Source: Bacteroidota bacterium (lineage in GTDB: Bacteria; Bacteroidota; Bacteroidia; Bacteroidales; Lentimicrobiaceae). From it: a stretch of DNA of 64,000 bases. The notes under the pieces were generated by a model. It was not told where the DNA came from, searched no databases, and saw nothing but the letters and a program-made list of their open reading frames with translations. Below are positions 10,201-17,959 of this stretch, one piece after another (position 1 is the first letter of the stretch; each line of letters opens with the position of its first letter). The stretch is from positions 62,001 through 126,000 of the forward strand of contig WSXX01000005.1 of assembly GCA_009773515.1 (NCBI GenBank), in the 5' to 3' direction. The position numbers and the translations under genes were made by a program.

Positions 10201-11051
10201 ATGAGATCAATGTGGTGGTTTTCAAGAACAGTTTCACGGTCAATGATAACCTCTGTACGTTCGATTGAAACAACTTCTCCGGTATCTTCATCAACAAAGT
10301 CTTCAATCCAGTTTTTCAGAACCCTTGCAGCAAGGCGGGCCCCCACAACTTTTTTAAGTCCGGCTTTTGATACTTTAACTTCTTCAGCCAGGTTGAATAT
10401 TTCAAGAATATCCTTATCGGTTTCATAACCGATGGCACGAAGCAAAGTAGTAACCGGTAATTTTTTCTTACGGTCAATGTACGCGTACATCACATTGTTG
10501 ATGTCGGTAGTAAACTCCATCCAGGAACCTTTAAAAGGAATAATTCTGGCGGAGAATAACTGTGAGCCGTTGGCATGATAGCTTGTTCCGAAGAAAACAC
10601 CAGGAGACCTGTGCAACTGAGAAACAACCACCCTTTCAGCGCCATTAACCACAAAAGTACCTTTTGGGGTCATGTAAGGAATCATACCGAGGTACACATC
10701 CTGAATTATGGTTTCAAAATCCTCATGCTCCGGGTCGGTACAATACAACTTCAGCTTGGCTTTGAGTGGGACACTGTAAGTTAGGCCCCTTTCGATACAC
10801 TCCGCAATTGAATAGCGGGGAGGATCAATAAAATAATCGAGAAACTCCAGAACAAAGTTGTTTCTCGCATCAGTAATCGGAAAGTTTTCAGCAAAAACTT
10901 TAAATAAACCTTCCGACGCCCTGTTTTCGGGGTTGGTTTCCAATTGGAAAAAATCCTGAAATGACTTGATCTGTATATCAAGAAAATCAGGATAGTCGGT
11001 TTGAATTTTGGAAGTTGCGAAACTTATTCTTTCTATTTTTTTTGAAGCCAA
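7245..11051 (-). CDS. rpoB: DNA-directed RNA polymerase subunit beta
   Basis: 1268 residues, full length. The rifampicin-pocket segment ([18 protein letters not shown], then VSALGPGGL) is intact and has the residues of drug-sensitive enzymes. The catalytic [10 protein letters not shown] segment and the C-terminal [14 protein letters not shown] clamp segment are present. The subunit pairs with beta' to form the catalytic cleft. rpoB lies between rplL (144-base spacer with two hairpins) and rpoC (99-base spacer with one hairpin), the order found in most bacteria. The start ATG ([11 protein letters not shown]) is the only good choice. Confidence 0.99.
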   Translation of the reverse strand: MASKKIERISFATSKIQTDYPDFLDIQIKSFQDFFQLETNPENRASEGLFKVFAENFPITDARNNFVLEFLDYFIDPPRYSIAECIERGLTYSVPLKAKLKLYCTDPEHEDFETIIQDVYLGMIPYMTPKGTFVVNGAERVVVSQLHRSPGVFFGTSYHANGSQLFSARIIPFKGSWMEFTTDINNVMYAYIDRKKKLPVTTLLRAIGYETDKDILEIFNLAEEVKVSKAGLKKVVGARLAARVLKNWIEDFVDEDTGEVVSIERTEVIIDRETVLENHHIDLIVESGAKTVLLHKDDPDNIDYSIIFNTLQKDTANSEKEAVEFIYRQLRNAEPPDEETARGIIEKLFFSDKRYDLGDVGRYRINKKLNLETQVDTRVLTKEDIISIIKYLISLINLRTEVDDIDHLSNRRIRTVGEQLYNQFGVGLARMARTIRERMNVRDNEVFTPTDLINAKTLSSVINSFFGTNQLSQFMDQTNPLAELTHKRRVSALGPGGLSRERAGFEVRDVHYTHYGRLCTIETPEGPNIGLISSLCVYAKINRLGFIETPYKQVIDGKVDLNEKPIYLSAEEEENKIIAQATTPMDDKGHFINDKIKVRYLADYPIVEKEKVDLIDIAPNQIASIAASLIPFLEHDDANRALMGSNMMRQAVPLLNPESPIVGTGIEKSVAFDSRVLVTAESDGLVEYVDAREIIVRHTRLEDEKLVSFDDDIHHYPLTKFTRTNQGTCMNLRPIVRKGDRVKKGQVLCEGYGTSMGDLALGRNLMVAFMPWKGYNFEDAIVISEKVVKEDIFTSIHIEEFVLEVRDTKRGVEELTNDIPNVSTEATKDLDENGLIRIGAEVNEGDILIGKITPKGESDPTPEEKLLRAIFGDKAGDVKDASLKAPPSMKGVVLDKKLFSRMIKDRKVKAKEKDTVKVLEDEFAKNTQELKTKLVDKLTVLVSGKTSQGVYNNFKEEIVPKKIKFTQKMLMGIDYINVNPSRWTTDKDVNDLIKTLINNYIIKYKEILGVYNRRKFVATVGDDLPNGIVQMAKVYVAKKRKLKVGDKMAGRHGNKGIVARIVREEDMPFLADGTPVDIVLNPLGVPSRMNLGQIYETVLGWAGKKLGMNFATPIFDGASHDKINAYMNEAGLPENGRVYLHDGGTGERFDQAATVGYIYMLKLHHMVDDKMHARSIGPYSLITQQPLGGKAQFGGQRFGEMEVWALEAFGASHILQEILTVKSDDVMGRAKAYEAIVKGDNMPIPGIPESFNVLVHELRGLGLNITFD

Positions 11052-11098
11052 GGTCGTAAAATTTAAAAGTAAAAACTATGAATAAATTAAACAATTAA

Positions 11099-11158
11099 TC
11101 CCGATCATCATAATCGGGAAACAGCAAATACTGTACCTATGCATACGCATAGGTACAG
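11099..11158 (-). other. Two tandem hairpins in the rplL-rpoB spacer
   Basis: The stronger stem is CTGTACCTATGC (11131-11142) with GCATAGGTACAG (11147-11158): twelve perfect base pairs and a four-base loop. A second stem, CCCGAT (11100-11105) with ATCGGG (11113-11118), lies between it and rpoB. There is no T-run on the minus strand after the strong stem. The position matches that of the attenuator and RNase III site known between rplL and rpoB in Escherichia coli. Confidence 0.65.
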
Positions 11159-11195
11159 GATCTGCATGTATAATTGCAAAATCAGCTGCATTTAC

Positions 11196-11573
11196 TTATT
11201 TTACTTCAACCTCAGCACCAGCTTCTTCAAGTGATTTTTTCAGTGCTTCGGCCTCGTCTTTCGAAATGCCTTCTTTCAGTGCTTTAGGAGCTGCGTCAAC
11301 AAGCTCTTTTGCTTCTTTAAGTCCAAGGCTGGTAAGCTCTTTTACAAGCTTAACAACTGCAAGTTTAGCCTGTCCTGCTGATTTGAGGATTACGTCAAAC
11401 TGAGTTTGTTCTTCAACTACTGCAGCTTCGCCTGCGCCGGCTCCGGCCATCATTACAGGTGCTGCGGCTGCTGGCTCGATTCCATATTCGTCTTTGAGAA
11501 TCTGGGCGAGTTCGTTAACTTCTTTAACAGTCAGGTTAACCAATTGTTCTGCAAAAGCTTTTAAGTCTGCCAT
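11196..11573 (-). CDS. rplL: 50S ribosomal protein bL12 (L7/L12)
   Basis: 125 residues. The N-terminal dimerisation part (1-33) leads into an Ala/Gly-rich hinge (about 34-56, [18 protein letters not shown]). The C-terminal domain (57-125) carries the factor-binding helix around [20 protein letters not shown]. Dimers of this protein form the flexible stalk on L10 that recruits EF-Tu and EF-G. It follows rplJ after 77 bases and precedes rpoB, the conserved order. The hairpins downstream may set the ratio of stalk protein to RNA polymerase (inference). Confidence 0.98.
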   Translation of the reverse strand: MADLKAFAEQLVNLTVKEVNELAQILKDEYGIEPAAAAPVMMAGAGAGEAAVVEEQTQFDVILKSAGQAKLAVVKLVKELTSLGLKEAKELVDAAPKALKEGISKDEAEALKKSLEEAGAEVEVK

Positions 11574-11650
11574 TTTTATTGATGTTTAAATTGTTTTTAC
11601 AAAGAAATTTATTTGTTTTTTTTGATCGTTTTCTTCCTAATGAAGCAAGG

Positions 11651-12166
11651 TTATCTCTCTGAGAGAGTTTTGAGAACTCCGCAAATGGTATGGCCGCCTG
11701 ACTGTAATGCTGAAACAACATTAATTGCAGGTGATTTAAGGGCCAGAATAATATCTGCGATAAGTTCATTTTTCGACTTGATGCTGACAAGCATGTCAAG
11801 GTTCTGATCACCAACAAATGACATTTCCTCTACATAAGCTCCCTTAAGTAATGGTTTGGCACTTGTTTTTCTGAACTCTTTGATCAACTTGGCAGGCCCA
11901 CTGTTTTCCTCCGATAACATGATCGAAGTAGCTCCTTTAAGAGAGCCATAAAGTCCGGAAAAATCCTTATCGGTTCTTTCCATTGCTTTACGCAACAGTG
12001 TATTTTTAACTACGATCAACTTTACATCCTTTTTGAAGCACAACCTTCTCAATTTACTGGTAACTTCAACATTTAAGTCAGAGATATCAGTAATATAAAC
12101 AGTGTTGTATTTCTGTAACTGCTCAGTCAGGGTGTCGATAAGTTGACTTTTTTCTTCTTTTCTCAT
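11651..12166 (-). CDS. rplJ: 50S ribosomal protein uL10
   Basis: 171 residues, normal length. L10 anchors the L7/L12 dimers to 23S rRNA. The N-terminal RNA-binding domain (TLLRKAMERTDKDFSGLYGS) and the C-terminal helix that holds L12 dimers (about 140-171, VSALQSGGHTICGVLKTLSE) are visible. It is 38 bases downstream of rplA and 77 bases upstream of rplL. In other bacteria L10 represses its own message; I see no clear copy of the rRNA-like target in the rplA-rplJ spacer. Confidence 0.97.
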   Translation of the reverse strand: MRKEEKSQLIDTLTEQLQKYNTVYITDISDLNVEVTSKLRRLCFKKDVKLIVVKNTLLRKAMERTDKDFSGLYGSLKGATSIMLSEENSGPAKLIKEFRKTSAKPLLKGAYVEEMSFVGDQNLDMLVSIKSKNELIADIILALKSPAINVVSALQSGGHTICGVLKTLSER

Positions 12167-12204
12167 GATAATTTTTGTTTACGAGGAAAGTTCCACAAAT
12201 TAAC

Positions 12205-12900
12205 TTATACGTTGATTGATTTTTGTTCGACACGGATACCCGGACCCATAGTACTTGACATGAACAAAGATTTCATATAAGTACCTTTTGCAGCAGTAGG
12301 TTTCAGTTTAATGATGGTGTTGAGAAGTTCTCTTGCATTTTCCAGAAGTTTCTCATCGTCAAATGAGGTCTTTCCGACAGCAGCATGAATGATTCCGTAT
12401 TTGTCAACTTTGAAATCTATCTTACCTGCTTTCGCTTCCTGAACTGCTTTTCCAACCTCCATTGTAACTGTACCTGTCTTTGGATTAGGCATAAGTCCAC
12501 GAGGGCCAAGGATTTTTCCAAGTGCACCTACTTTGGGCATTACACTAGGCATAGTGATAATCACGTCTACATCCGTCCAACCTTCCTTTATTTTCTGAAT
12601 ATATTCATCCAGTCCATAAAAATCAGCTCCGGCAGCTTTGGCTTCTTCTTCCTTATCGGGAGTACATAAAACCAATACTCTGACAGTTTTTCCGGTACCA
12701 TGGGGCAGCATAACAGTACCCCTTACCATTTGATTAGCTTTACGAGGATCAACGCCCAAGCGGACATCAACATCAACAGAACTATCAAACTTGGTATTCG
12801 AAATTTGCTTAACGATTTTTATGGCTTCAGTCAGGGTGAAGGTGGCGTTCTTATCGAACTTTGCCAGAGCCTCTTTCCTTTTTTTTGTTAATTTAGCCAT
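12205..12900 (-). CDS. rplA: 50S ribosomal protein uL1
   Basis: 231 residues. L1 forms the mobile stalk near the E site and helps move deacylated tRNA out. The signature stretch [20 protein letters not shown] and the C-terminal block ([14 protein letters not shown]) are present. In other bacteria L1 also represses translation of the rplKA message. Here rplK and rplA are neighbours with a 61-base gap, so that control is possible but not shown. Full length, no oddities. Confidence 0.98.
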   Translation of the reverse strand: MAKLTKKRKEALAKFDKNATFTLTEAIKIVKQISNTKFDSSVDVDVRLGVDPRKANQMVRGTVMLPHGTGKTVRVLVLCTPDKEEEAKAAGADFYGLDEYIQKIKEGWTDVDVIITMPSVMPKVGALGKILGPRGLMPNPKTGTVTMEVGKAVQEAKAGKIDFKVDKYGIIHAAVGKTSFDDEKLLENARELLNTIIKLKPTAAKGTYMKSLFMSSTMGPGIRVEQKSINV

Positions 12901-12961
12901 TTCGCGCCTTGTTAAATTTTGTTATTCAAAAGTAAACCCTGCAACCGCAGCGTTACTGTTT

Positions 12962-13408
12962 TCAGTCATTTGCAAAAGGTGGGGTTCCCGATACGGTCAA
13001 TCCCATACTTCTTGCTGTTCCGGCAACCATGCGCATTGCTGATTCAATAGTGAAAGCATTTAAATCCACCATTTTTATCTCAGCAATTTCCTTAACCTGA
13101 TCCCATGTAACTGATCCAACTTTTTTACGGTTGGGTTCCGCGGAACCGCTTTTAAGTTTGGTAGCATCTAACAACTGAACTGCAACAGGCGGGGTCTTGA
13201 TGATGAAATCAAAGGACTTGTCTTTGTAAACAGTTATAATAACCGGCAGGATTTTTCCTGGCTGGTCTTGCGTACGCGCATTAAACTGTTTACAAAATTC
13301 CATGATGTTCACACCCTTGGATCCCAGTGCAGGGCCTACAGGAGGAGAAGGATTAGCTGCTGCTCCTTTTATCTGCAGTTTAATTAAACCGCTTACTTCT
13401 TTTGCCAT
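12962..13408 (-). CDS. rplK: 50S ribosomal protein uL11
   Basis: 148 residues. L11 binds the GTPase-associated centre of 23S rRNA. The proline-rich N-terminal motif ([20 protein letters not shown]) is intact, as is the C-terminal RNA-binding domain ending in [11 protein letters not shown]. It lies 44 bases downstream of nusG, following the conserved secE-nusG-rplK-rplA order. Confidence 0.98.
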   Translation of the reverse strand: MAKEVSGLIKLQIKGAAANPSPPVGPALGSKGVNIMEFCKQFNARTQDQPGKILPVIITVYKDKSFDFIIKTPPVAVQLLDATKLKSGSAEPNRKKVGSVTWDQVKEIAEIKMVDLNAFTIESAMRMVAGTARSMGLTVSGTPPFAND

Positions 13409-13452
13409 TTGATGTGTAAACTTAGTGAGTTAATTGACTACACTTCCCGTTA

Positions 13453-13995
13453 TTAATCTTTCTCTACCTGCATAAATCCGAGCTCAAGCGGAGTTTTACG
13501 ACCAAAAATTTTGACCATAACTTTCAACTTTTTCTTTTCCTCGTTTATCTCTTCGATAATTCCGGTAAAGCTGTTGAACGGTCCGTCGATTACGGTTACG
13601 GTTTCGCCGACGATAAACGGAACACTGACTTCTTCGCCCTGTTCTGTCAATTCATCAACTTTACCTAATATGCGGTTAACTTCGGCAGGACGCAGGGGAA
13701 CGGGTTCTCCCTTGGATCCTAAAAAGCCTAAAACTCCAGGCACACTTTTGATTATGTGTGGAATTTCACCAGTCAGAAGAGCTTCAATCAGTACATATCC
13801 CGGAAGATAATTCCGTTCTTTACTGACTTTCTTTCCTTTACGCACCTGATACACCTTTTCGGTGGGAATCAGGACTTGTGATATATAGTCACTCAATCCA
13901 AGGCGGCTGATTTCACTTTCAAGGTAAATTTTTACCTTTTTCTCATTTCCGCTAATGGCCCGGATTACGTACCATTTTTTTTCTTGATCGACCAT
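13453..13995 (-). CDS. nusG: Transcription termination/antitermination factor NusG
   Basis: 180 residues. The NGN domain (about 6-110, starting [16 protein letters not shown]) binds the RNA polymerase clamp. The KOW domain (about 122-165, [19 protein letters not shown]) can contact Rho or ribosomal protein S10. This is the housekeeping NusG by context (secE upstream, rplK downstream) and not an UpxY/RfaH-type specialised paralogue. The spacer to secE is 71 bases. Confidence 0.97.
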   Translation of the reverse strand: MVDQEKKWYVIRAISGNEKKVKIYLESEISRLGLSDYISQVLIPTEKVYQVRKGKKVSKERNYLPGYVLIEALLTGEIPHIIKSVPGVLGFLGSKGEPVPLRPAEVNRILGKVDELTEQGEEVSVPFIVGETVTVIDGPFNSFTGIIEEINEEKKKLKVMVKIFGRKTPLELGFMQVEKD

Positions 13996-14066
13996 ACAGA
14001 ATGACGTAATTGATAAGATTGAATATCAAACAACTGATATTAAAAAATAGAGAAAGTGGTTACCAC

Positions 14067-14264
14067 TTAGAACAGCAGGTAGAACCGTTCTAAAATAGTT
14101 TGGAAAGACATATCCATCAAATAAACGACAAACGCGATTATGAGGGAAGCGATGGATACTACTATTGCACTGTTCTGGAGTTCACTCCAGGTTGGCCAGG
14201 AGGTTTTATTGATCAACTCGTCGTAACTTTCGTTGATATAATCCTGAATTTTTGTCTTTGCCAT
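14067..14264 (-). CDS. secE: Preprotein translocase subunit SecE
   Basis: 65 residues, the short single-helix form. An amphipathic N-terminal segment (INESYDELINKTSWPTWSEL) precedes one transmembrane helix at about 30-50. SecE clamps the two halves of SecY in the inner membrane; secY is in the spc cluster at 46341-47699. The gene lies 19 bases after tRNA-Trp and 71 bases before nusG. Confidence 0.95.
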   Translation of the reverse strand: MAKTKIQDYINESYDELINKTSWPTWSELQNSAIVVSIASLIIAFVVYLMDMSFQTILERFYLLF

Positions 14265-14283
14265 TTAACCATTATTTTGATTG

Positions 14284-14356
14284 CACGGGAGGAGAGACTC
14301 GAACTCCCAACCAACGGTTTTGGAGACCGCTACTCTACCAATTGAGCTACACCCGT
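14284..14356 (-). tRNA. tRNA-Trp (anticodon CCA)
   Basis: 73 bases. The anticodon loop reads CTCCAAA with CCA in the centre. The T arm is GGGAG-TTCGAGT-CTCTC. The acceptor arm ACGGGTG / CTCCCGT has a T-T mismatch at its sixth pair. It lies between tuf and secE, as in many bacteria. The CCA end is not encoded. Confidence 0.95.
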
Positions 14357-14407
14357 TTGAGAAACTTCCAACAGAGATTTTCTCCGCCAAATTATTATTT
14401 AATATGG

Positions 14408-14456
14408 CAGAAATAAAGGTATTCTGCAGAATAATTACAGGATACCTTTATTTCTG
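14408..14456 (-). other. Long hairpin between tuf and tRNA-Trp
   Basis: CAGAAATAAAGGTAT (14408-14422) pairs perfectly with ATACCTTTATTTCTG (14442-14456): fifteen base pairs and a nineteen-base loop. It starts 11 bases after the tuf stop. No clean T-run follows on the minus strand. It may be a partial terminator or an RNA processing site that separates tuf mRNA from tRNA-Trp (inference). Confidence 0.65.
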
Positions 14457-14466
14457 ATTGAAATTC

Positions 14467-15654
14467 TTAGTCCAGAATTTCAGTAACCTGACCTGCACCT
14501 ACAGTACGACCACCTTCACGAATAGCGAAGCGAAGGTTTTTCTGCATAGCAATCGGAGCAATCAGTTTAACATTTACTGAAAGGTTGTCACCAGGCATAA
14601 CCATTTCAACTCCCTCTGGAAGATGAACTTCTCCGGTTACGTCAGTGGTTCTGAAATAGAACTGAGGACGATACCTGTTGTGGAAAGGAGTGTGGCGTCC
14701 ACCTTCTTCTTTCTTCAAAATATAAACCTCAGCTTTAAAGTCTTTGTGAGGAGTAATTGAACCTGGTTTGGCAATTACCATACCACGGCGGATAGAATCT
14801 TTGTCGATACCACGGAGCAGAAGACCTGCGTTATCACCAGCTTCACCTCTGTCAAGAATCTTACGGAACATTTCTACTCCGGTAACAACTGATTTCAGTC
14901 TGTCGGCGTCAAGTCCGATAATGTCAACAGGATCTCCGGTATTGATAACTCCGGTTTCGATACGACCAGTTGCAACTGTTCCACGACCTGTAATTGAGAA
15001 TACGTCCTCAACAGGCATAAGGAAAGGTTTGTCAACGTCGCGTGGAGGAAGTGGAATCCAGTTATCAACTGCATCCATCAATTCCATAACTTTAGCAACC
15101 CATGATGGCTCTTTGTTAAGTCCACCAAGTGCTGAACCCTGAATAACAGGTGAGTTGTCTCCATCAAATCCGTAGAATGTGAGGAGATCGCGGATTTCCA
15201 TCTCAACGAGTTCAAGAAGTTCCGGATCATCAACAAGGTCAACCTTGTTCATGAAAACTACCAGACGGGGAACACCAACCTGACGAGCAAGAAGGATGTG
15301 CTCGCGGGTTTGTGGCATAGGACCATCAGTAGCAGCAACAACGAGAATAGCGCCGTCCATCTGGGCAGCTCCTGTAACCATGTTTTTAACATAGTCAGCG
15401 TGACCTGGACAGTCAACGTGAGCATAGTGACGGTTTGCGGTCTGATACTCGATGTGAGCGGTATTAATGGTAATACCCCTTTCTTTTTCTTCCGGAGCAT
15501 TATCGATTGAATCAAATGACCGGTATTCCGATAACCCTGCATCTGCAAGGATGAGAGTGATTGCAGCGGTTAAGGTGGTCTTACCATGGTCAACGTGACC
15601 AATGGTACCTACGTTAACGTGCGGTTTCGAACGATCGAATTTTTCTTTTGCCAT
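14467..15654 (-). CDS. tuf: Elongation factor Tu
   Basis: 395 residues, normal length. This GTPase delivers aminoacyl-tRNA to the ribosome. G1 (GHVDHGKTT), G2 (RGITIN), G3 (DCPGH) and G4 (NKVD) are all present, followed by beta-barrel domains 2 and 3. It is the only tuf in the window; there is none after fusA. Four tRNA genes sit upstream and tRNA-Trp downstream on the same strand, the same arrangement as the tufB locus of Escherichia coli. Confidence 0.99.
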   Translation of the reverse strand: MAKEKFDRSKPHVNVGTIGHVDHGKTTLTAAITLILADAGLSEYRSFDSIDNAPEEKERGITINTAHIEYQTANRHYAHVDCPGHADYVKNMVTGAAQMDGAILVVAATDGPMPQTREHILLARQVGVPRLVVFMNKVDLVDDPELLELVEMEIRDLLTFYGFDGDNSPVIQGSALGGLNKEPSWVAKVMELMDAVDNWIPLPPRDVDKPFLMPVEDVFSITGRGTVATGRIETGVINTGDPVDIIGLDADRLKSVVTGVEMFRKILDRGEAGDNAGLLLRGIDKDSIRRGMVIAKPGSITPHKDFKAEVYILKKEEGGRHTPFHNRYRPQFYFRTTDVTGEVHLPEGVEMVMPGDNLSVNVKLIAPIAMQKNLRFAIREGGRTVGAGQVTEILD

Positions 15655-15717
15655 ATTAAATAATTGTTAATAATTGTAAACTGTTGAACTTACAGTCAGT
15701 CAGATAAAAAAAATCTG

Positions 15718-15789
<72 letters not shown>

Positions 15790-15838
15790 TTTTATTTTGC
15801 CAGAATAACCAATAGTGCGGGTGATTCTGAATTGTTTG

Positions 15839-15911
15839 AGCGGAAGACGGGGCTCGAACCCGCCACCTATAGCTTGGAAGGCTATCGCTCTACCAAATGA
15901 GCTACTTCCGC
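15839..15911 (-). tRNA. tRNA-Gly (anticodon TCC)
   Basis: 73 bases. The anticodon arm is ATAGC-CTTCCAA-GCTAT. The acceptor arm GCGGAAG / CTTCCGC is perfectly paired. Third gene of the four-tRNA cluster. Confidence 0.96.
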
Positions 15912-15953
15912 GGATTACAACATTCATTTTTACTGAGTATTGTAATTATTGTG

Positions 15954-16035
15954 TGGGGGGAGGAGGATTCGAACCTCCGAAGGCTGTGCCAACAGATTTA
16001 CAGTCTGCCCCATTTGACCGCTCTGGTATCCCCCC
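15954..16035 (-). tRNA. tRNA-Tyr (anticodon GTA)
   Basis: 82 bases with the long variable arm of a class II tRNA. The anticodon loop is TGTAAAT. The acceptor arm GGGGGGA / TCCCCCC is perfectly paired. Confidence 0.96.
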
Positions 16036-16066
16036 GCATTTTTGATTTTCAACATTTAAAGAACTG

Positions 16067-16140
16067 AGCCGATGGAGGGATTCGAACCCCCGACCAGCTG
16101 ATTACAAATCAGCTGCTCTGGCCAACTGAGCTACATCGGC
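16067..16140 (-). tRNA. tRNA-Thr (anticodon TGT)
   Basis: 74 bases. The anticodon arm is CTGAT-TTGTAAT-CAG. The acceptor arm GCCGATG / CATCGGC is perfectly paired. First gene of the Thr-Tyr-Gly-Thr-tuf cluster in reading direction. Confidence 0.96.
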
Positions 16141-16253
16141 ATTGTACCGTAACAGCAAACTGTTTTTTTTGCTCTTTAATCCCTTACCGCTAAGGTTTGA
16201 TATTTACCCGAAATATACCCTATTGACCGGCTATCGATGAACTAAATTCTATC

Positions 16254-16290
16254 TGAAAAAAAGCAGCCCTTTCTTTTCAAAAAGGACTGC
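16254..16290 (-). terminator. Terminator after hpf
   Basis: On the minus strand GCAGTCCTTT pairs with AAAGGGCTGC (within 16263-16290, one G-T pair) and is followed by seven T. It ends the rpsU-xerC-hpf unit before the tRNA cluster. A second small stem (TTCTGA / TCAGAA, 16325-16345) lies between it and hpf. Confidence 0.75.
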
Positions 16291-16355
16291 AAAAATACTA
16301 ACTATTTTGACACGAACAAATACTTTCTGATTTTTTTTTATCAGAATGAAAAAAT

Positions 16356-16652
16356 TTATTTCTGGAACCTGCCTTTATGCTTGTCTAACTGCTTGCGTAG
16401 CGCATCAACAGCGTTATCTGTAGCTTCCTCAAATGTCTTGCTTTGCTTCTTTGCAAAGAGGTCATTACCCTTAATCAGCAACCTGATCTCTGCTATTTTG
16501 TTGTCAGGAGTCTCAACATTATCAATTTTCAGCGTTACTTCACTCCCAAGTATGCCATCGTAAACACCTGAAAGTTTATCTACCTTTTCGTTGATAAAAT
16601 CTTCAAGCTTCTTGTCGGTTTTGAACTTTACAGAATTGATGTTTACATTCAT
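16356..16652 (-). CDS. hpf: Ribosome hibernation promoting factor, short form
   Basis: 98 residues. The protein has the single beta-alpha-beta-beta-beta-alpha domain of the HPF/YfiA family (VNINSVKFKTDKKLEDFINE at the start and FEEATDNAVDALRKQLDKHK in the C-terminal helix). Family members bind the 30S decoding region and inactivate ribosomes in slow growth. The C-terminal dimerisation domain of long HPF is absent. The gene is 15 bases downstream of xerC in the rpsU-xerC-hpf unit. Confidence 0.92.
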   Translation of the reverse strand: MNVNINSVKFKTDKKLEDFINEKVDKLSGVYDGILGSEVTLKIDNVETPDNKIAEIRLLIKGNDLFAKKQSKTFEEATDNAVDALRKQLDKHKGRFQK

Positions 16653-16667
16653 AGTTACCTCCTTGTT

Positions 16668-17555
16668 TTATGCCCGTGGATGGGCTAGTTTATAGATAGA
16701 TTTCAATTTCTCAACACTCACATGTGTGTAAACCTGGGTAGCAGCCAGACTTGAATGACCCAGTAACTCTTTGATTGCATTAAGGTCAGCACCTTCATTC
16801 AGCATATGTGTGGCAAAAGTATGCCTGAGCACATGCGGACTTTTTCGGCCCCGGACTCCTGCTTCTCCGAGATAACGGGTGACCCTTCGGTATATAAACA
16901 CAGAATAAGCCTTTTTTCCTTTATCGGTTACAATTATCTCCGGAATGCCTGATTTAACAATGGTTTCCCGCTCTTTAAGGTATTCATCAATGATATGCAG
17001 CAGCTGAACAGTTACCGGAATTATGCGCTGTTTATTGCGCTTACCGGTAACTTTTATGGTTAGGGATGATCGGTTAATGTCAGATAATCTAAGATTGATT
17101 AACTCAGATAACCGGATACCAGTTGAATAAAAAAGCTCAAGTATCAACAGATCACGCCTGACATCAAAAGCAATTGGTGAAGAATCGGTTTCAGGGTGAA
17201 GTACTTTCTGCATCTCAGCTTTTGACGCTGAAACAGGCAAACGCAACGGAACTTTCAACGAAACAATACGTGCTGCAGGGTTTGCTTGCAGTTTGTTTTC
17301 CCGAACCAGAAAATTAAAATAGGCTTTAATTGCAGAAAGCTTTCGGTTGATGCTGCGGTGGGAATGGCCCGAATCGACCATTGATGCCAGCCATGAACGA
17401 ATCACAGCTTGTGTTACTTCTCCCGCATTCTCAATTTCATAACCAGATTTCAGATAGCTGTCAAACTGATCAAGATCAGACTTATATGCACTGATCGTGT
17501 GGGCAGAATATCGCTTAACAAAATGCAGGTTATTGTAGAAAGAGTCGAGAGTCAT
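16668..17555 (-). CDS. xerC: Tyrosine recombinase, XerC/XerD type
   Basis: 295 residues. The N-terminal SAM-like domain (about 1-85, including YSAHTISAYKSDLDQFDSYL) binds the core of the recombination site. The catalytic domain has the Arg in TGIRLSELINL, HVLRHTFATHML with the His-x-x-Arg pair, LGHSS, and the nucleophilic Tyr in ATQVYTHV. Length and context (between rpsU and hpf) fit the housekeeping Xer recombinase that resolves chromosome dimers, not a phage integrase. Whether it is XerC or XerD cannot be told from this window. The ATG follows rpsU by 107 bases. Confidence 0.92.
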   Translation of the reverse strand: MTLDSFYNNLHFVKRYSAHTISAYKSDLDQFDSYLKSGYEIENAGEVTQAVIRSWLASMVDSGHSHRSINRKLSAIKAYFNFLVRENKLQANPAARIVSLKVPLRLPVSASKAEMQKVLHPETDSSPIAFDVRRDLLILELFYSTGIRLSELINLRLSDINRSSLTIKVTGKRNKQRIIPVTVQLLHIIDEYLKERETIVKSGIPEIIVTDKGKKAYSVFIYRRVTRYLGEAGVRGRKSPHVLRHTFATHMLNEGADLNAIKELLGHSSLAATQVYTHVSVEKLKSIYKLAHPRA

Positions 17556-17662
17556 AGTAATGAAAAAGAAGAAAACCTTGTTTCTGAATAACGTCTAAAA
17601 GTAGCACATTATTTCAGAAAAACAAAGCTTTCTTCCTTAAATCGCAATTAAAAAAATGCGAA

Positions 17663-17857
17663 TTAAATATCCTGTTCCTGCTGCATTTGTTGCACGTAAA
17701 TGGCATGCAACCTCTGCTCACGGTTAATTACCGAAGGTTTGGTAAATTTCTGTCTCGCGCGGAGTTCTTTAACAACGCCTGTTTTCTCGAACTTTCTCTT
17801 GAGTTTCTTCAAGGCACGGTCGATATTTTCGCCTTCTTTAACGGGAACGATAATCAT
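17663..17857 (-). CDS. rpsU: 30S ribosomal protein bS21
   Basis: 64 residues, typical of Bacteroidota. Conserved features are the start VPVKEGENIDRALKKLKRKF and the Arg/Lys-rich RQKFTKPS segment. bS21 sits near the anti-Shine-Dalgarno end of 16S rRNA. It heads the unit rpsU-xerC-hpf and has a well-formed promoter upstream. Confidence 0.95.
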   Translation of the reverse strand: MIIVPVKEGENIDRALKKLKRKFEKTGVVKELRARQKFTKPSVINREQRLHAIYVQQMQQEQDI

Positions 17858-17910
17858 ACGAAATACTCTCTTTCTGTTAATTGTTAATTAAACACTTTGT
17901 TTAAGGGGTG

Positions 17911-17940
17911 CAAAGATAGAACTAATTTTTAATCCGTCAA
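17911..17940 (-). promoter_or_regulatory. Promoter of the rpsU unit
   Basis: On the minus strand TTTTG (TTG at 17940-17938), 19-base spacer, then TATCTTTG (17918-17911). This is a full match to the Bacteroidota consensus. The rpsU ATG is about 53 bases downstream. Confidence 0.8.
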
Positions 17941-17959
17941 AATTCTAACTCACTTTTTT

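Noticed and set aside
2866-10784. Many open frames on the plus strand opposite rpoC and rpoB, up to 136 codons.
   Set aside because: They are mirror frames of strongly conserved genes. None has a promoter, a start context or a known domain.
16141-16253. Promoter for the tRNA-Thr-Tyr-Gly-Thr-tuf cluster, for example TATATTTC at 16217-16210 on the minus strand.
   Set aside because: The box ends in C, not G, and no -33 TTG lies at 18-21 bases. A promoter must exist but I cannot place it.
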